Origin: Trichomonas tenax
Taxonomy: Eukaryota; Parabasalia; Trichomonadida; Trichomonadidae
Length of the DNA stretch: 64,000 bases
Assembly (NCBI GenBank): GCA_023091735.1
Contig: JALKBU010000113.1
Location: 16,598 to 80,597 of the forward strand
Direction: 5' to 3'
The stretch's first letter is position 1. Every line of letters begins with the position of its first letter. Positions 21,501 through 33,370 of this stretch are shown here, one piece after another. Under the pieces are notes generated by a model, which searched no databases, had not been told where the DNA came from, and saw only the letters and a list, made by a program, of their open reading frames with translations. A program made the position numbers and the translations under genes.

Positions 21501-22312
21501 AAAAGTATATCACAGAAATTAAATATTTTATCTTTTTAAAAAGCCAAGAGAATCTTCTAAAGCACATACAATTCTGCAAACCTAGCATATGTATTTCACG
21601 CTGTTTTGAGTTGATTTTGGTCCGCCAATTTTGAGTTTCTTATAAACGAATCCCATTTCCTAAAATGTATGCGATAAAAATCATGTTCTTATGCTTTGCA
21701 TTTTTAAACAATGTATATTCTAATGAAAGTAGTAATAAACGCGACAACCTCTAAATATCCAACCTTATAGCAGTCATTAGACAGTATTTATGGAATCAAA
21801 TTCGGAATATTTTTAGTTGTCGAAATACTAAATAACAATTTTTGCCATTTTGCCGTGTAAAAATGTAAACTTGCTATTTTTGTCATAATCCAATTAAAAT
21901 CTGGATATTTCCGTTGATTCCAACTCTCTGATAATTATAAATCAATACTCTGGAGTTATTTTTTCATTTTATCTCAAAATTGTCTCAAAATTTTCCAAAT
22001 TTGAATTTTTCATATAAAAATCAACGACCAAAAGTATTTCATCTTTTTGTGCTCTTATCTAGAAATCGGTGGACCAGTTTTTACGCGCCTCACTAGAAAA
22101 TGATGTATGCAGGGCAGCGAACATATGGTAACAATTTGAGTCAATTCTCTTGGATTTGTCTTCACTGACCTTCTTCTTTTTCAACCTTTGCACCACACAA
22201 TTTTTTTATTTAAAAATATTACTCTACCATTGAGATAATAAATGAATTTAACGTTTAAAAATGATTGTAATTAAGTTTTAAAAGATTTTGAAATTTTAAA
22301 CGTGCAATTTTA
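18541..22312. other. 3.8-kb gene-poor stretch with one glycine-rich remnant
   Basis: No intact gene was found. From 19288 to 19556 the plus strand is open without an ATG and reads GEFGSDVFATFGFNGNNNVI, INGGIGTRSASL and ICGGDCGGGESIVGF, possibly a relic of the Gly_rich family. A short perfect hairpin, GACATCATTTGTGATGTC, lies at about 18630. The rest is AT-rich with no recognisable RNA gene. Confidence 0.4.
22298..22310 (+). promoter_or_regulatory. AAACGTGCAATTT element before the AP endonuclease
   Basis: Lies 3-15 bases before ATG 22313 and resembles the GTGACAA-type elements seen before other genes in the window. Confidence 0.3.
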
Positions 22313-23191
22313 ATGAGCTCCGAGGTTACAACGACTGGTTCTGTTGTGAAGATTGTAACATGGAATGTTGCATCACTTAGAGCCAGGTGGAAGGATAATT
22401 TCACTTTTTACATCAATTCATCAAAACCAGACGTTATTTGTATTCAAGAAACAAAATTTCACACAGATATGAAAGAATCGCTGAAAGATTTCAAGTTGCC
22501 AGGATACAAGGGATACTTTTTCCATGCTAAAAAGGCAGGTTACGCTGGAACATGCATTTATACGAAATTTAAACCTGTTTCTGTGAAGAGAAGTTTCCAA
22601 GATCCTGATGGCAGATGCATTACAATGGAATTCAAGAATTTCTACTTGATTAATACATATGTTGTCAACGCAGGCGAAGATTTAGGCAGATTAAATTATA
22701 AGATTAATGAATGGAATCCAAAGATAAAGAAACATATACAAGAACTCGAGAAAAAGAAACCTGTGATATGGACAGGCGATTTAAACGTTGCTCACGAGCC
22801 AATTGATATTTGGCAAGCGGAAGGACATGAAAAAGTGGCCGGATATACAAATGATGAGAGAAAATGGTTTGATGAGTTCCTCAATGAAGGCCATATTGAT
22901 ATATTTAGACATTTGCATCCAGAATCACACGAATTTACATTCTTTAACTATCGTGGAGCAGCCAAATCGAAGAACCAAGGATGGAGAATCGACTATTTCA
23001 TTACAGGAAAAGGAGATATCGAAATATTAGGTATCATCGATTGTGCAATAGAAGGAAGTGTCGACGGAAGTGACCATCAACCAGTGATGCTTTTGGCAGA
23101 TAAAAACATTATCATGAAAGGTGATGAAGAAATAGAATGCGCTGATGTTGAACTTTTGACTGCCAACAACATCAAAAACTTCTTTGGATAA
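22313..23191 (+). CDS. ExoIII/APE-type apurinic/apyrimidinic endonuclease
   Basis: A 292-residue base-excision-repair nuclease that cuts DNA 5' to abasic sites. All catalytic positions of the ExoIII/APE1 family are visible: N18 in TWNVASLR, E46 in CIQETK, Y116 in INTYVVNAG, D156 and N158 in WTGDLNVAH, D227 in WRIDYF and D254-H255 in GSDHQPV. The core fills the protein from residue 12 to ~265. There is no long N-terminal extension (such as the redox domain of human APE1) and no targeting signal is obvious. The C-terminus TANNIKNFFG resembles a PCNA-binding PIP box with the leading Gln replaced. The start at 22313 gives a family-typical length. Confidence 0.95.
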   Translation: MSSEVTTTGSVVKIVTWNVASLRARWKDNFTFYINSSKPDVICIQETKFHTDMKESLKDFKLPGYKGYFFHAKKAGYAGTCIYTKFKPVSVKRSFQDPDGRCITMEFKNFYLINTYVVNAGEDLGRLNYKINEWNPKIKKHIQELEKKKPVIWTGDLNVAHEPIDIWQAEGHEKVAGYTNDERKWFDEFLNEGHIDIFRHLHPESHEFTFFNYRGAAKSKNQGWRIDYFITGKGDIEILGIIDCAIEGSVDGSDHQPVMLLADKNIIMKGDEEIECADVELLTANNIKNFFG

Positions 23192-23933
23192 ACTCTTATA
23201 TTAGCCTATCAACTATAACTTCAATATTATTTCAGATTTCATTATTCTTCGATATTCATCATTAAGATTGAAAATAAGCAAAGTTGAATATTATAAAATC
23301 AATATACTATACGAATGTATAACAAATGATATATAATGAATCATTAATTGTTGATTATATATTTCAAAAATTTTCATATTTGGGATTGAGCTCTAATTGA
23401 GCATTAATAACCGAAATAAACGAAGTTTCATTATTACTCCCTTTAACATTAGACTGTTTATTCGTTTATAAAATAATGATCAAATATCTCAAATGAAAAC
23501 CAGATAACAACACAATGCATCTGTATTAAGTTCGATATGGAGAGTATAAGTACTCATTTCTATTAGTTACTCCGAAAAAAAGAACTATATATCTGTTCCA
23601 ATCAACAATAGTCATATATATTTTCTCATGGAATGCTTAAAATAGTTTCAATGTTCAAGTCAATCTCATTTTGAACTCCATTTCAATTGAAATTAAAGAG
23701 ATAAAGAATGAAATAACACATCTATGAAATTTGTCACTTGTTAAGCATATCAATTTTAAATTCATGAAATCTTGGGAAAATATATGAAATTTTGGGTTTC
23801 GGCTTTGGGAATCAATGATCAACAATGAGATCTATCATTATGCCATGGTTTGCTGGAAATCTAATTCACACAAAACAAATTTTGCCAATGAATCATTTTT
23901 CTAAAAAAATATCCAGACAATCACTTTCATCAA
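23192..23933. other. intergenic, nothing but the promoter of the next gene
   Basis: AT-rich; no gene seen. The Inr of the 23934 gene lies at its right end. Confidence 0.5.
23921..23932 (+). promoter_or_regulatory. Inr of the ankyrin gene
   Basis: TCACTTTCATCA fits the trichomonad initiator consensus almost perfectly and places the transcription start about 11 bases before ATG 23934. Confidence 0.7.
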
Positions 23934-26036
23934 ATGTCAGGAAGTTCAATTTCTGATATCCAAATCCCAGATGAACTTAAACCGTTGGAAAACATCGATT
24001 TCATGCTGGAGAACATCTCAGAAGAAACTTTTGACGAAACTTTACAAGTTTTGATAAATTATATTACCGATAATGTCTATTTATACGACGTTTTATGCAG
24101 ATTGACGTACTTTTCGATCATAAGGTTGAAGAAATACGGCTTTTATTTCAGACTTTTCGATAGAATCGATAAATTATTTCCTAATTATCAACATTTGTTT
24201 CCAAACACCCGTAAAAACATCACTGAGTACCTAAACGCAATCTCAAAACAACAAAATTCAAATGATATTAATCCAGAACTCTCTTATTCTCCCAAATCCT
24301 TGGAATACATTATAAAATACGATAAATTTGATGAATTTAGCGAATTTACCAATAACAATGACATCAATTGTGCTGAATTATCAATTTCGAATTCCGATTT
24401 CTTTTATCCTTGCGATGTTAGAGCCACAACATTCGCAGCATTCTATGGAGCAAACAACATATTTAAATTTCTTTTCCTTAACGATGTATTTATACATAAA
24501 AATGCAGCATTTTTTGCCGCATTTAGTGGCAATCATGAAATTCTTCATATATTGCATCAAAACAATCACCCAATGGACCTAGTTCTAATTGCCGCTGTGT
24601 ATTCACACAGAGACGACATTTATGATTGGGCAAATTCAAAATTGCAATGTATAATTCCGAATATCGACACTGCATATACATCATATAATTTACACGCGTT
24701 CTTTCATCTTTTTAATGGCAGTATTTCCGATTTATCAATGATGTATTCATTTGATTTGTTCAAATATTTAGTTGAAAATTGCGGAGTTCCTATCAAAGCT
24801 TCAAACAATATAATGTGTGCATATAATTGCAATTCTCCAATGGCTATCAAGTATTTATTCGATTACTCAAGAAAGACACCGGTTGTAGGATTAGAATCAT
24901 TTTCTGTTAACTGTATTAATGATATTTGCGTTTCTGCACTCAAAGAATATTTCAGAAATATTGATCACACATATTTGTTAGCTCTCGGCCGAGTATTTGA
25001 AAATGCTGTAGGCATGAATCAGATTGAAACTGTGAAAGCATTTTTCGAAGCTGGATTTGATCCAAATAATCTCAATCAACAATCTTTTATGACAATGAGT
25101 AAAAGTCCGAAAATGGAGAAACTTCTTATCGACAATGGATTGAAGATTGATATCTTAGTTGCTATTAATTTCTGTTCAGTTGAAGCAATTAAGCACCTGA
25201 TCAGTAAAGGAGCCAATATTCACAAACCAGGAAATTATTTCTTAAATGAAACAAAGGATTCTATCTTCACTTCATCATTGTCAATTAAATCAATCTTTCC
25301 TGAATCAGTTTATCGACCAGAGCACAATAGTTTTCATCGTCCTACTTCAGATTATCAGTATCCCCGTTTCGATATTAACATTCCTAAATCACAGGTACAA
25401 CATATTACAAATATGCCACTTCATTTCGCTGTAGTGTGCAATAGATTTGATGTTGTCCAGCTTTTAATTGATTCTGGCTGTGATGTTAATGCTCTTGATT
25501 ACAAATACAGAACTCCATTGTTTTATTGCACTAGCAAAGAAATTCGAAAGTATCTGTTATCAAAAGGTGCAACTGTAGTTGAAAAAGCAGCAAAATATCT
25601 CTTTCGAGAACTTCAAGTCAACAAAATGCGATCAAATACATCAACATATGAAATAGAAGACCCGTTTGATCTATTGAATGAAAACTTGATAACAGAGTCC
25701 AAAAGAATTGCTAAAATCAAAGGGAAACAGAACATTACAGCAGAAGAAATTTATGAAGCTCTTTTTGCATTTTCTACACAATATGCAAGAAATATCTTAA
25801 AGAAGTCTTCACCAAACGGATCAATTAAAATAGATCAAACAAAATTTGATAAATATAGAGAAGAGGGATTTGAATTCACTCCAGAAGCAATCCTTGCTCT
25901 TGGTACTATATTAAGTTCTTCTCACCGAATTTCTTTCATGGAATTTGATGAGATTCGTAATTATTTTCTTATGGCAAATGGATATTATGAAGAATTGAAT
26001 AGTGATCATGAATGCAATGATGATAGTAACCAATAG
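23934..26036 (+). CDS. DUF3447/ankyrin repeat protein
   Basis: A 700-residue protein of the large trichomonad ankyrin class. Residues 1-~110 form the helical N-terminal region usual in this class (DVLCRLTYFSIIRLKKYGFY). DUF3447-type degenerate ankyrins follow (ATTFAAFYGANNIFKFLFL, NAAFFAAFSGNHEILHIL). Clear ankyrin repeats appear near residues 400-430 (SVEAIKHLISKGANIHKPG) and 490-540 (MPLHFAVVCNRFDVVQLLID, SGCDVNALDYKYRTPLFYC). The last ~150 residues (from about 545) are not ankyrin, contain a helical EEIYEALFAFSTQYARNILK segment, and end in an acidic tail. It probably acts as an intracellular protein-binding scaffold; the partner is unknown. The start is fixed by an excellent Inr. Confidence 0.88.
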   Translation: MSGSSISDIQIPDELKPLENIDFMLENISEETFDETLQVLINYITDNVYLYDVLCRLTYFSIIRLKKYGFYFRLFDRIDKLFPNYQHLFPNTRKNITEYLNAISKQQNSNDINPELSYSPKSLEYIIKYDKFDEFSEFTNNNDINCAELSISNSDFFYPCDVRATTFAAFYGANNIFKFLFLNDVFIHKNAAFFAAFSGNHEILHILHQNNHPMDLVLIAAVYSHRDDIYDWANSKLQCIIPNIDTAYTSYNLHAFFHLFNGSISDLSMMYSFDLFKYLVENCGVPIKASNNIMCAYNCNSPMAIKYLFDYSRKTPVVGLESFSVNCINDICVSALKEYFRNIDHTYLLALGRVFENAVGMNQIETVKAFFEAGFDPNNLNQQSFMTMSKSPKMEKLLIDNGLKIDILVAINFCSVEAIKHLISKGANIHKPGNYFLNETKDSIFTSSLSIKSIFPESVYRPEHNSFHRPTSDYQYPRFDINIPKSQVQHITNMPLHFAVVCNRFDVVQLLIDSGCDVNALDYKYRTPLFYCTSKEIRKYLLSKGATVVEKAAKYLFRELQVNKMRSNTSTYEIEDPFDLLNENLITESKRIAKIKGKQNITAEEIYEALFAFSTQYARNILKKSSPNGSIKIDQTKFDKYREEGFEFTPEAILALGTILSSSHRISFMEFDEIRNYFLMANGYYEELNSDHECNDDSNQ

Positions 26037-26100
26037 GCTTTTGTTTATAGTAAATTTTTGTTGATTTATCATTAAGTTTCATTTTGAGAAACTAATTTTA

Positions 26101-26245
26101 TTGAACAAAAACAAATTGATACTAAGTTTCATACAAAATCAATTTTGATATGCGATGTTTTCATGCTCAAATTAGTGAGTATCATTGTTTAAGCATATCA
26201 AAATTGATTTTGTATGAAATTTAGTATCAATTCGTTTTTGTTCAA
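26101..26245. repeat. small foldback: 53-bp inverted repeat, 39-bp loop
   Basis: 26101-26153 pairs with 26193-26245 with two mismatches; the match continues a few bases outward (TTTTATTGAAC). It lies 65 bp past the ankyrin stop codon. It may be a tiny MITE, or may form the 3' end of the transcript. Confidence 0.75.
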
Positions 26246-27516
26246 TAAAAAATTCGAAATACTGATAAATTTATTTTCGATAAATTACATATAAGAAAAT
26301 GAGTTAAACACAGTGATATCATAATCAAAATCACAAGCAAATTTATGTCTTTGTATTTAGAAGTCCGTAAAAGTAAATGAATGGCTAAATCAAATCTGAT
26401 TTTATCATTGCTCAGCGAGGAAACATGAAATATACTCATGCTTCAACTCAACAGCTCCTAAAATAGGGAAATAGAATGTTGATAATCGAATTTAAGAATC
26501 AAACCTGTAAATTTCAATTTCAACTTTAAAAAAACGCAGATTCACTTTCTTTCCTTAAATATGTTATCTGCATCTCTAAGAAATCAGAAATCATTGAGCT
26601 GTTACTGTGTATAAATCATCAATAGAACAAGAAATATAGAAAATAGAAATTTAAGGAATTCAACGATGTTTCATCGATCAATAAGCTCTATTATTCTTAA
26701 AAATATGTTTCATTATACTTATATAACTTGATTCTATATCTAAACTAATTCTATTGCAAATCAATTCTTCATAGAAAGAATCAGTCAGATTATACACAAA
26801 ACTGAGTGAATTCAGGACAAAATCAGAAACATGTTATGCAATCAATCATCCTTTTTACATGCGTATGGAAAATAATTTTTTGCTTGCTTGAAACAATTCA
26901 GAATTCATCGATTACTTTTGCAATAGCCTGAATAGTAAAAATATAATGAATAGCATGTTCATTTCCTAATAAATGTTCAATGGTAGATCATATTGTAAAT
27001 TCCTAATGATGAAACTTGAGCACTTGTAATGCATTGGAACTGAATTAAGAATCTTATACCAAATTAAGGTAATTCTCGTATTAAATTAAAATTCTCTAAA
27101 TTTTGGCTTGTTACCTTCAATATGGTGACAAATATAACATATTTTTCATTCTCAAAATCATCTTCCATAAATTATGCTGCATACTAAATGATTTTCAGTA
27201 TTCTAAATTTATAAATTCGGATTTAAACATTTTTCTGTGAATGAAACTTCATAGATAGAGGATGAAAACAATTCTTTCGCTTTGTTTTCTTGCAATGTTG
27301 AATATAAATTTAGAAATTTTGATCATCTTCTTGATATATTGATACCGATAAAATAGCATGGAAAAACTATTGCCCCCTTTCATTTCATTCTAAAACCCTG
27401 TAAAGCGTCTTTAAAAGACAATAAGACAATAAAAACAGAGTTTTAAAGAACAAAGAAATTTATGTCAAATAAAACGATTTTTGTCATGTAAATAAAACTG
27501 TACGTTTATTCTGCAT
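26246..27516. other. 1.3-kb intergenic, nothing recognised
   Basis: AT-rich, no coding resemblance on either strand. Confidence 0.45.
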
Positions 27517-28869
27517 ATGTCATCGATTGAAGTGGAATATTATGAAGAATCGATGCCTGCAATTATCAGTACTCCAATTTCGAAACGAGACAACAATATT
27601 TCGATTCAGGCTCCGAATATTGAATTCATACCTCAATATCACGATCAAAAATTAGAAATTAAAGCACAAATTCACCAATTAAAGACAAGATATAAGTTTT
27701 TACAAGAAGCTAGACAAAAACAGCAACAGAATTTAGTTTCAAATAACGAATTATTACGCATAAAATCGCAAATCAGCTATTCTTTAATGAATAAGCAGTC
27801 TATAGACTTGACAGATATCATTTATGCACTCGTTGAAGAAGAAAGAGAATGTAGAACGCTTGTTGAAAAACAAGTTACATTAGAAAGACAAATTTCGAAT
27901 GAAATTTCTGTGAGAGAGCACTTTGTAAGCAATCTAAAGATCATCGATAATGCCATAGATTTATCAAATATACCTATAAATCCTATAAAACTTAGAGATG
28001 TCCCAATTAACTGTTTAGAAAGTTTGCCTTTACAAATTTCTCTTTTACAAGCAAAATACGATAACTTGAAGTCAGATATAGATCATCTCGAAAAAGATTA
28101 TGATGAAAAGAAGCCTACATCGCAAATTTTGAATGATATATCTAAAACATATAGTACACGATGGAGGATTGAAGTTTTGGGTCTGAAAGACGTTAATGAT
28201 GATATAAAATTGATGAAGCAGCAAATTGCAGATTCACAAAATTATATCTTGAAATTAGAAGAATCGAACTCTAAGGACAGGAGGAGGGTTACATATAACA
28301 AAGATGCATATCATTCTTCTTATAATAGTCTTGTTCAACAGGTTAATAATAATATGAAATATTTTAACGAGCAAATGAACATTTTAGATGCCGAGAAACA
28401 GAAAATAGAGTCAAATATCTTCACATTATCCAATTCAACAAAAGTATTATCTCAAGAAATCGAAGAATTAAATTCGCAATTAATTGAAAAAGTTAAAATT
28501 CATGAAGCAATAGAAGAACTAACTCCGATAGACAACAGCCAACAGGAGCATTCCAACAACTTCAATCCATACTCAGTTCTCGAGACAAGTCTTCAAAATC
28601 ACAAACAACAATTGTTGAAACAAATCGATGAATTCAATATCGGTTACATGCAAACTAGAACTAATTACAAGATTTCATTATCACATAAAAAGCACCAAGT
28701 TCAAAAGCTGAATGATAAATATAAAAGTATTAAGCAAGAACTTGACAAAATTAAAGAAGAAACGCCAAAAGAAAACACAGCGGATATAAATAATCTTCAA
28801 GAGAATGTTGAGAAGAATCTTAATGATTTATTGAGCCTTGCTTCCATTGAAAGCATAGGAAATGCTTAG
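27517..28869 (+). CDS. coiled-coil protein, unknown
   Basis: A 450-residue protein made mostly of helices with heptad patterns. The first ~45 residues are non-helical (MSSIEVEYYEESMPAIISTP). Coils lie at about 45-130, 165-190, 220-335 and 355-440, broken by Pro-rich links such as LSNIPINPIKLRDVPIN and ELTPIDNSQQ. No motor, IQ, EF-hand or membrane segment is present. This layout suggests a structural cytoskeletal protein, for example of the basal body, costa or axostyle. No family can be named. ATG 27517 is the first in frame. Confidence 0.7.
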   Translation: MSSIEVEYYEESMPAIISTPISKRDNNISIQAPNIEFIPQYHDQKLEIKAQIHQLKTRYKFLQEARQKQQQNLVSNNELLRIKSQISYSLMNKQSIDLTDIIYALVEEERECRTLVEKQVTLERQISNEISVREHFVSNLKIIDNAIDLSNIPINPIKLRDVPINCLESLPLQISLLQAKYDNLKSDIDHLEKDYDEKKPTSQILNDISKTYSTRWRIEVLGLKDVNDDIKLMKQQIADSQNYILKLEESNSKDRRRVTYNKDAYHSSYNSLVQQVNNNMKYFNEQMNILDAEKQKIESNIFTLSNSTKVLSQEIEELNSQLIEKVKIHEAIEELTPIDNSQQEHSNNFNPYSVLETSLQNHKQQLLKQIDEFNIGYMQTRTNYKISLSHKKHQVQKLNDKYKSIKQELDKIKEETPKENTADINNLQENVEKNLNDLLSLASIESIGNA

Positions 28870-30694
28870 TCATATTTTTATTATTGTTTGTTTTGTATTA
28901 AATCTATATTATTAATGCACAATTGTTTTGGAAGAATATTGATATATTTCGATGTCCAAAAATCATTGGAATTCAAAGAATGCATTTTTATATTAAAATA
29001 CATTTGGAATATTGTAATGAAACACTCAATGATGGATCTAAAATCTATATTGTGATATTTGTTCCTCTTATCAGCGAATTACAAAAATTGTTTTATTGAC
29101 ATTGTAAATAATTTTTTTTCGATCAATTGAACTTCGAGAGTTTATTCTGAAGATATATACATTTTGGAATATGCTTAAGTAACTATATATGAAGGTATCA
29201 TTTAGCATCAACTCTATTAAAATCAAAATCAAGATCACTTTCATAACTCAAAAAATGTTCTTATAATCATATTTATAATTAAATAGAATTGCATAAAAAT
29301 AATTTTCCAATTATAATGAACAATCGGTTTTCAAATTAATGATATATTAAAAGATTTGATTTTATGTGAAAATAAATGCATATATTTCATTATGATTCAC
29401 ATGTAAATAGAATTAAATATTTCATTTGTAAATAGTATTTATTATCAATTTAATGAGTAAATCATATTTATTAAATTTTTGAATCTGATTAAATTCAAAA
29501 TAGCAAAATTTCGCCTTACCACCGTATTCATAATACTAACCATAGTGATTGTGTTATGTCATAAAAGTACTCTTGCAAATGGGTTAATAATATCTGTCAA
29601 TTAATGGATGATCATCAAAGATATCATTCAAATGCAAAAGAATAGCAAAATAATATATAAATATGTTAGGTAAGCATAATGACACTGCTATTTCCTTTAA
29701 AATGGGAAGTATAAATTTAAGATTTTCGAAATATCGAAAATGAAATGATTTTATATGATGAATATTCATATAAACTTCTATAATATGATCACAATTTACC
29801 TTGAACAAGATCTTTAAATATTTTTATGTTTTAATGCGTTATCTCCAAAACACAATAAAAAATGCATTACTTTCAAGAATAAAAGCACTCCAGTTTCAAA
29901 AAGAGTTGAATTTGAAGGAGCCTGTAATTTCATCATTACTTCTTGTTATTCTCTGTCAATCTTGGCACTTCATAGGATAATAAACTTCGATGATGAATTA
30001 ACAAATGCATAAAAACACTCATAATTTTATTTCTCATTAAGAGTTCACAATTTAACCTTATAAATCTCCTCAATTGTAATAGTTTTTCACCCAATTTACA
30101 GTAGCAAAATCTGATGCATTCAATCACAATTTCTATTCAAATTGAAAAATGTTAACAAAAAATAAAATGATTTTTATAAAATTAAAAGGAAGTCTCTAAA
30201 TATATCCGATGATTAAAAATATATAACCGATAATTGAAATAATGATTATAAAATTTGGGAATCATTATTATGATCACATAGTGCACAATGAAACAATTTT
30301 CTGAAAAGCCAAAATTTTTTACAAATTCCCAAAAAGTTTCTTGTTTGGCTTGAAATGCTCATAAATATAAAAGAATTTTGGATATTGGTAGATAGAAATG
30401 AAAGTTGTTTTGACCTTTTATTTGAGACTTAAATTTGAAACCGATTTTTTTCTATAACGAATTTATAATCAACATAAAATCTCTAAAATACTGATTAATA
30501 ATACATGAGCACTCGTATTGCTCATTATCTCTCATTAAAAGATTTTGTTAATTCTTTTTTATTGTGTATATTATATATTATAGAGTTAAAAGGTTCACTT
30601 TTGATTGAAATGTTCTAGATTGTACTCTGAAATTTTTAATTTCATTGAAAATTGTATTTGTTAATTCTGATTTGAAGGCGCTCAACCATTTAGA
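28870..30694. other. 1.8-kb intergenic, nothing recognised
   Basis: Extremely AT-rich; short minus-strand frames at 29584 and 29936 have no features. Confidence 0.45.
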
Positions 30695-32737
30695 ATGCAG
30701 GATAGACCTTCTAGTGGCTCTAATTCAGCTAATGACCTCTCTGCAAGTCTCTCCAGCAAGATTGAAGATTTAGTTGATGTTCCTGTTTCTCAGAAGACTG
30801 CATAAGCTCTTGTTGAGCTGTTTAACTACTTCAATATCCATGCTCCAAGATTTAAGATCGTTTACCAGATAATTACTGCAATTAGGTTCTTCCAACTCAT
30901 CGGAGGATCCTTGATGACTACGGAACTTTAACTTTCAACGCAATCTCAATAACATCTGTTTTCTTCCATTTAGTTCCAATCCAATACAGAGAAGGAAATG
31001 AAAAGATCATTCTAATAGTAATAGACAGCTTATTAGTAGCGTTCGGATTATACTTAGTTATCACTGCTTTCAACTACAAGTCTACATCAAAAGTATCACG
31101 AACATCAATTATAAATCTCAGTCATTTCATCGCTATAGGTCCTTATTTGATTCTTCCAATTGCTGCTCAATACATGGGACAGATGATCTCTCCTGTGATC
31201 GCCGATAGACAATTCAAACTTCTTGAAACAATTCTTAAAGTGATTACCGTCCTAATTTGCCTGTTTTACATTTGGGTGATGATCAAAATATTTACGACAA
31301 CAATCATCTTCAGAGCTTCAAGTTTCCAAAATCTTGAAGGCCCTCCACAGAACAAAATCTTCATCATTACGATTGTCGACACATTGTCGTGCGCTCTTGC
31401 TACAAACTTCAATGTCAATTTCACAATGGGAATTACAATTTGCTGCTTCTGTTTATATGCATTTGGAATTTCCACGGTTTTCAATTGCGGAACATTCATC
31501 AAGAATTCCAACCAAATGATGATTCTTGGAGGCTGCATTTTAGGTATTTTTGTTAGTGGTTTCAACATTTATTTTAGTATCAATACTGAATTCGTTTATT
31601 CAGAATGGTACTTTGTTAGTTTTGTTCTTGCTGCAGCTGTTTCTTTCGGCTTTGCTTATTTAATCATTCGCTTACGTGTTAAATCAGACCTGAAGTTATT
31701 AGATGAAATAGAATCAACACAAGACATAACAATAGTGAAATCGAAATGAAAGCTGAAACAGCTCATTATCACAGGATTCAACTATTGCCATGATATATGT
31801 ATGGACTTTTCGATTTTCAAGATGGCAATTGTTAATCGGAAAGATGAAGTTGATGTTTGGGCTGCTTATGCAAAGTTCATTGCGAGATATCCCGAATCTT
31901 CAAGTACTCTTGCTTTCATTATCAAACACGTGAACATGATCAAGAAGAATGAAGATATGGTTAAGCTGCTCGAAATTGTCGTAACGAACATCATCAATAC
32001 AAGAGAAACTCAACTCACACGCCAACTTAGAACAAAGATCAATAAAATCGCTAAACAGTTCATCAAAGCCAAAAACAGGCTGAGAAACATTTGGGACTTG
32101 ATACTGCAGGGAAGCACAAATGATATGGGATCAGCAATAAAACTTGCATATGAAAGCGTTAAAGAATGTGAAACAGATGTTCTCTACCTTAACATGTTGT
32201 ATCCTAATAACATATTCGCATTAAAGCAATATTCCAGATTTTTACACGAAATCGAATCTGATTCTAACTTACGAAGAAAGAGTTAATAACATCAAGAAAC
32301 TACAGCGAGGAAACAGAATTTGTGCAGACACAGTTCATGATTTAGGTATTGAAGCATTTCCAAGTTTACCTGATGCTATTCACGAAGTCGAAAATATTAC
32401 AAAAACAAACGGTGATGGAGAATCAGGTTTCTTGGTAGATGAAGAAGAAATTGATTACGAAAAATATGAAACTAGTTTAAGAATCATTAATGAACATAAA
32501 GTGCCAGCAATTGGATATATGTATACAACAACAATAATTGCATTCATTTTCTTGATCTTGGTTCCAATGATCTGTGCTGTTTTCTATTCCTTTGAAGACA
32601 TGCTTATTGAGCCTCTTCAATATATGCAAGGCATTGCTTACATTCGTAACATTGTTAATGCAATTCCATGCTTCACAGTTAGAGCTTTATTCGAAGAATT
32701 AGAAGAATATTATTTAGTTGAACCTATACAAATTTAA
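30695..32737 (+). pseudogene. multi-membrane receptor-type adenylate/guanylate cyclase family, N-terminal half, broken
   Basis: The gene starts MQDRPSSGSNSANDLSAS, hits a TAA at 30803, then continues ELFNYFNIHAPRFKIVYQII. It continues in further frames with membrane segments (31147-31749: ILPIAAQYMGQMISPVI, VLICLFYIWVMIKIF, NFTMGITICCFCLYAFG). Next comes the soluble helical region at 31801-32286 (KINKIAKQFIKAKNRLRNIW, NIFALKQYSRFLHEIESD) and a further membrane segment (TTTIIAFIFLILVPMICAVF). This order is that of the large trichomonad family whose C-terminus is a class III nucleotide cyclase. Here the gene ends at 32737 without any cyclase domain. One stop and at least three frameshifts make it a pseudogene. 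Confidence 0.78.
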
Positions 32738-33314
32738 TTTTTGTTTATAATATGAATAAAATACTTTCTTCAATTAAATTTCATATGGCTTGCTTTTTAT
32801 TTGATTAAGATATTTTGGTCCTATCATTAAAATATTTAGAAACAAGAATTTTTTTGAATATTTTTGATTAAAACTTATTTAGACATGTTCAATTATTTGT
32901 TGCAAATGATGTAAAATGGAGATTATCAATCGATATTAACTTGAATAAGTCAAGAATGAAAAGTATTAGAAATATGACGATTTTGAAAATTACATGGCAA
33001 AAGGCTCTTTACACGACAAAAATATTTCAGTCAAAATATGGATGAGCGAATTGGCAAAAATGGGCCAATTCGGTAAAATTGCAGACCTAGTTTGCGAATG
33101 GCGAAAATTTTCGCACTGAAAAGTAACATTGTTGTGCCAATTTTTTAGGAATTATATTTGTATCCTAAAATATCACCACAGAGATATACCAGTAGCATTT
33201 GTGATTATAATTTCACAACATTGAAGAAAGGTGTTTGCACTCCTTCCGCCCAGCCAATTTGTACCCTGCTCATAAGGTAGATACCTGGAATCATATATAG
33301 CGTCCCTAACGAAA

Positions 33315-33370
33315 TAAGGAGAAAGACACTCGAAAAATCTAACAAGGTGTCAAAAAATAGTGGAAGCACC
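33315..33370 (+). repeat. dispersed repeat, copy 1 (56 bp)
   Basis: Reverse-complement match to 46515-46570 with three mismatches. The core is GAAAGACACTCGAAAAATCT. Confidence 0.75.

Noticed and set aside
29584..30127. Two minus-strand frames in the 28.9-30.7 kb spacer
   Set aside because: Random-looking AT-rich translations rich in Ile, Phe, Tyr and Leu without promoter or domain.
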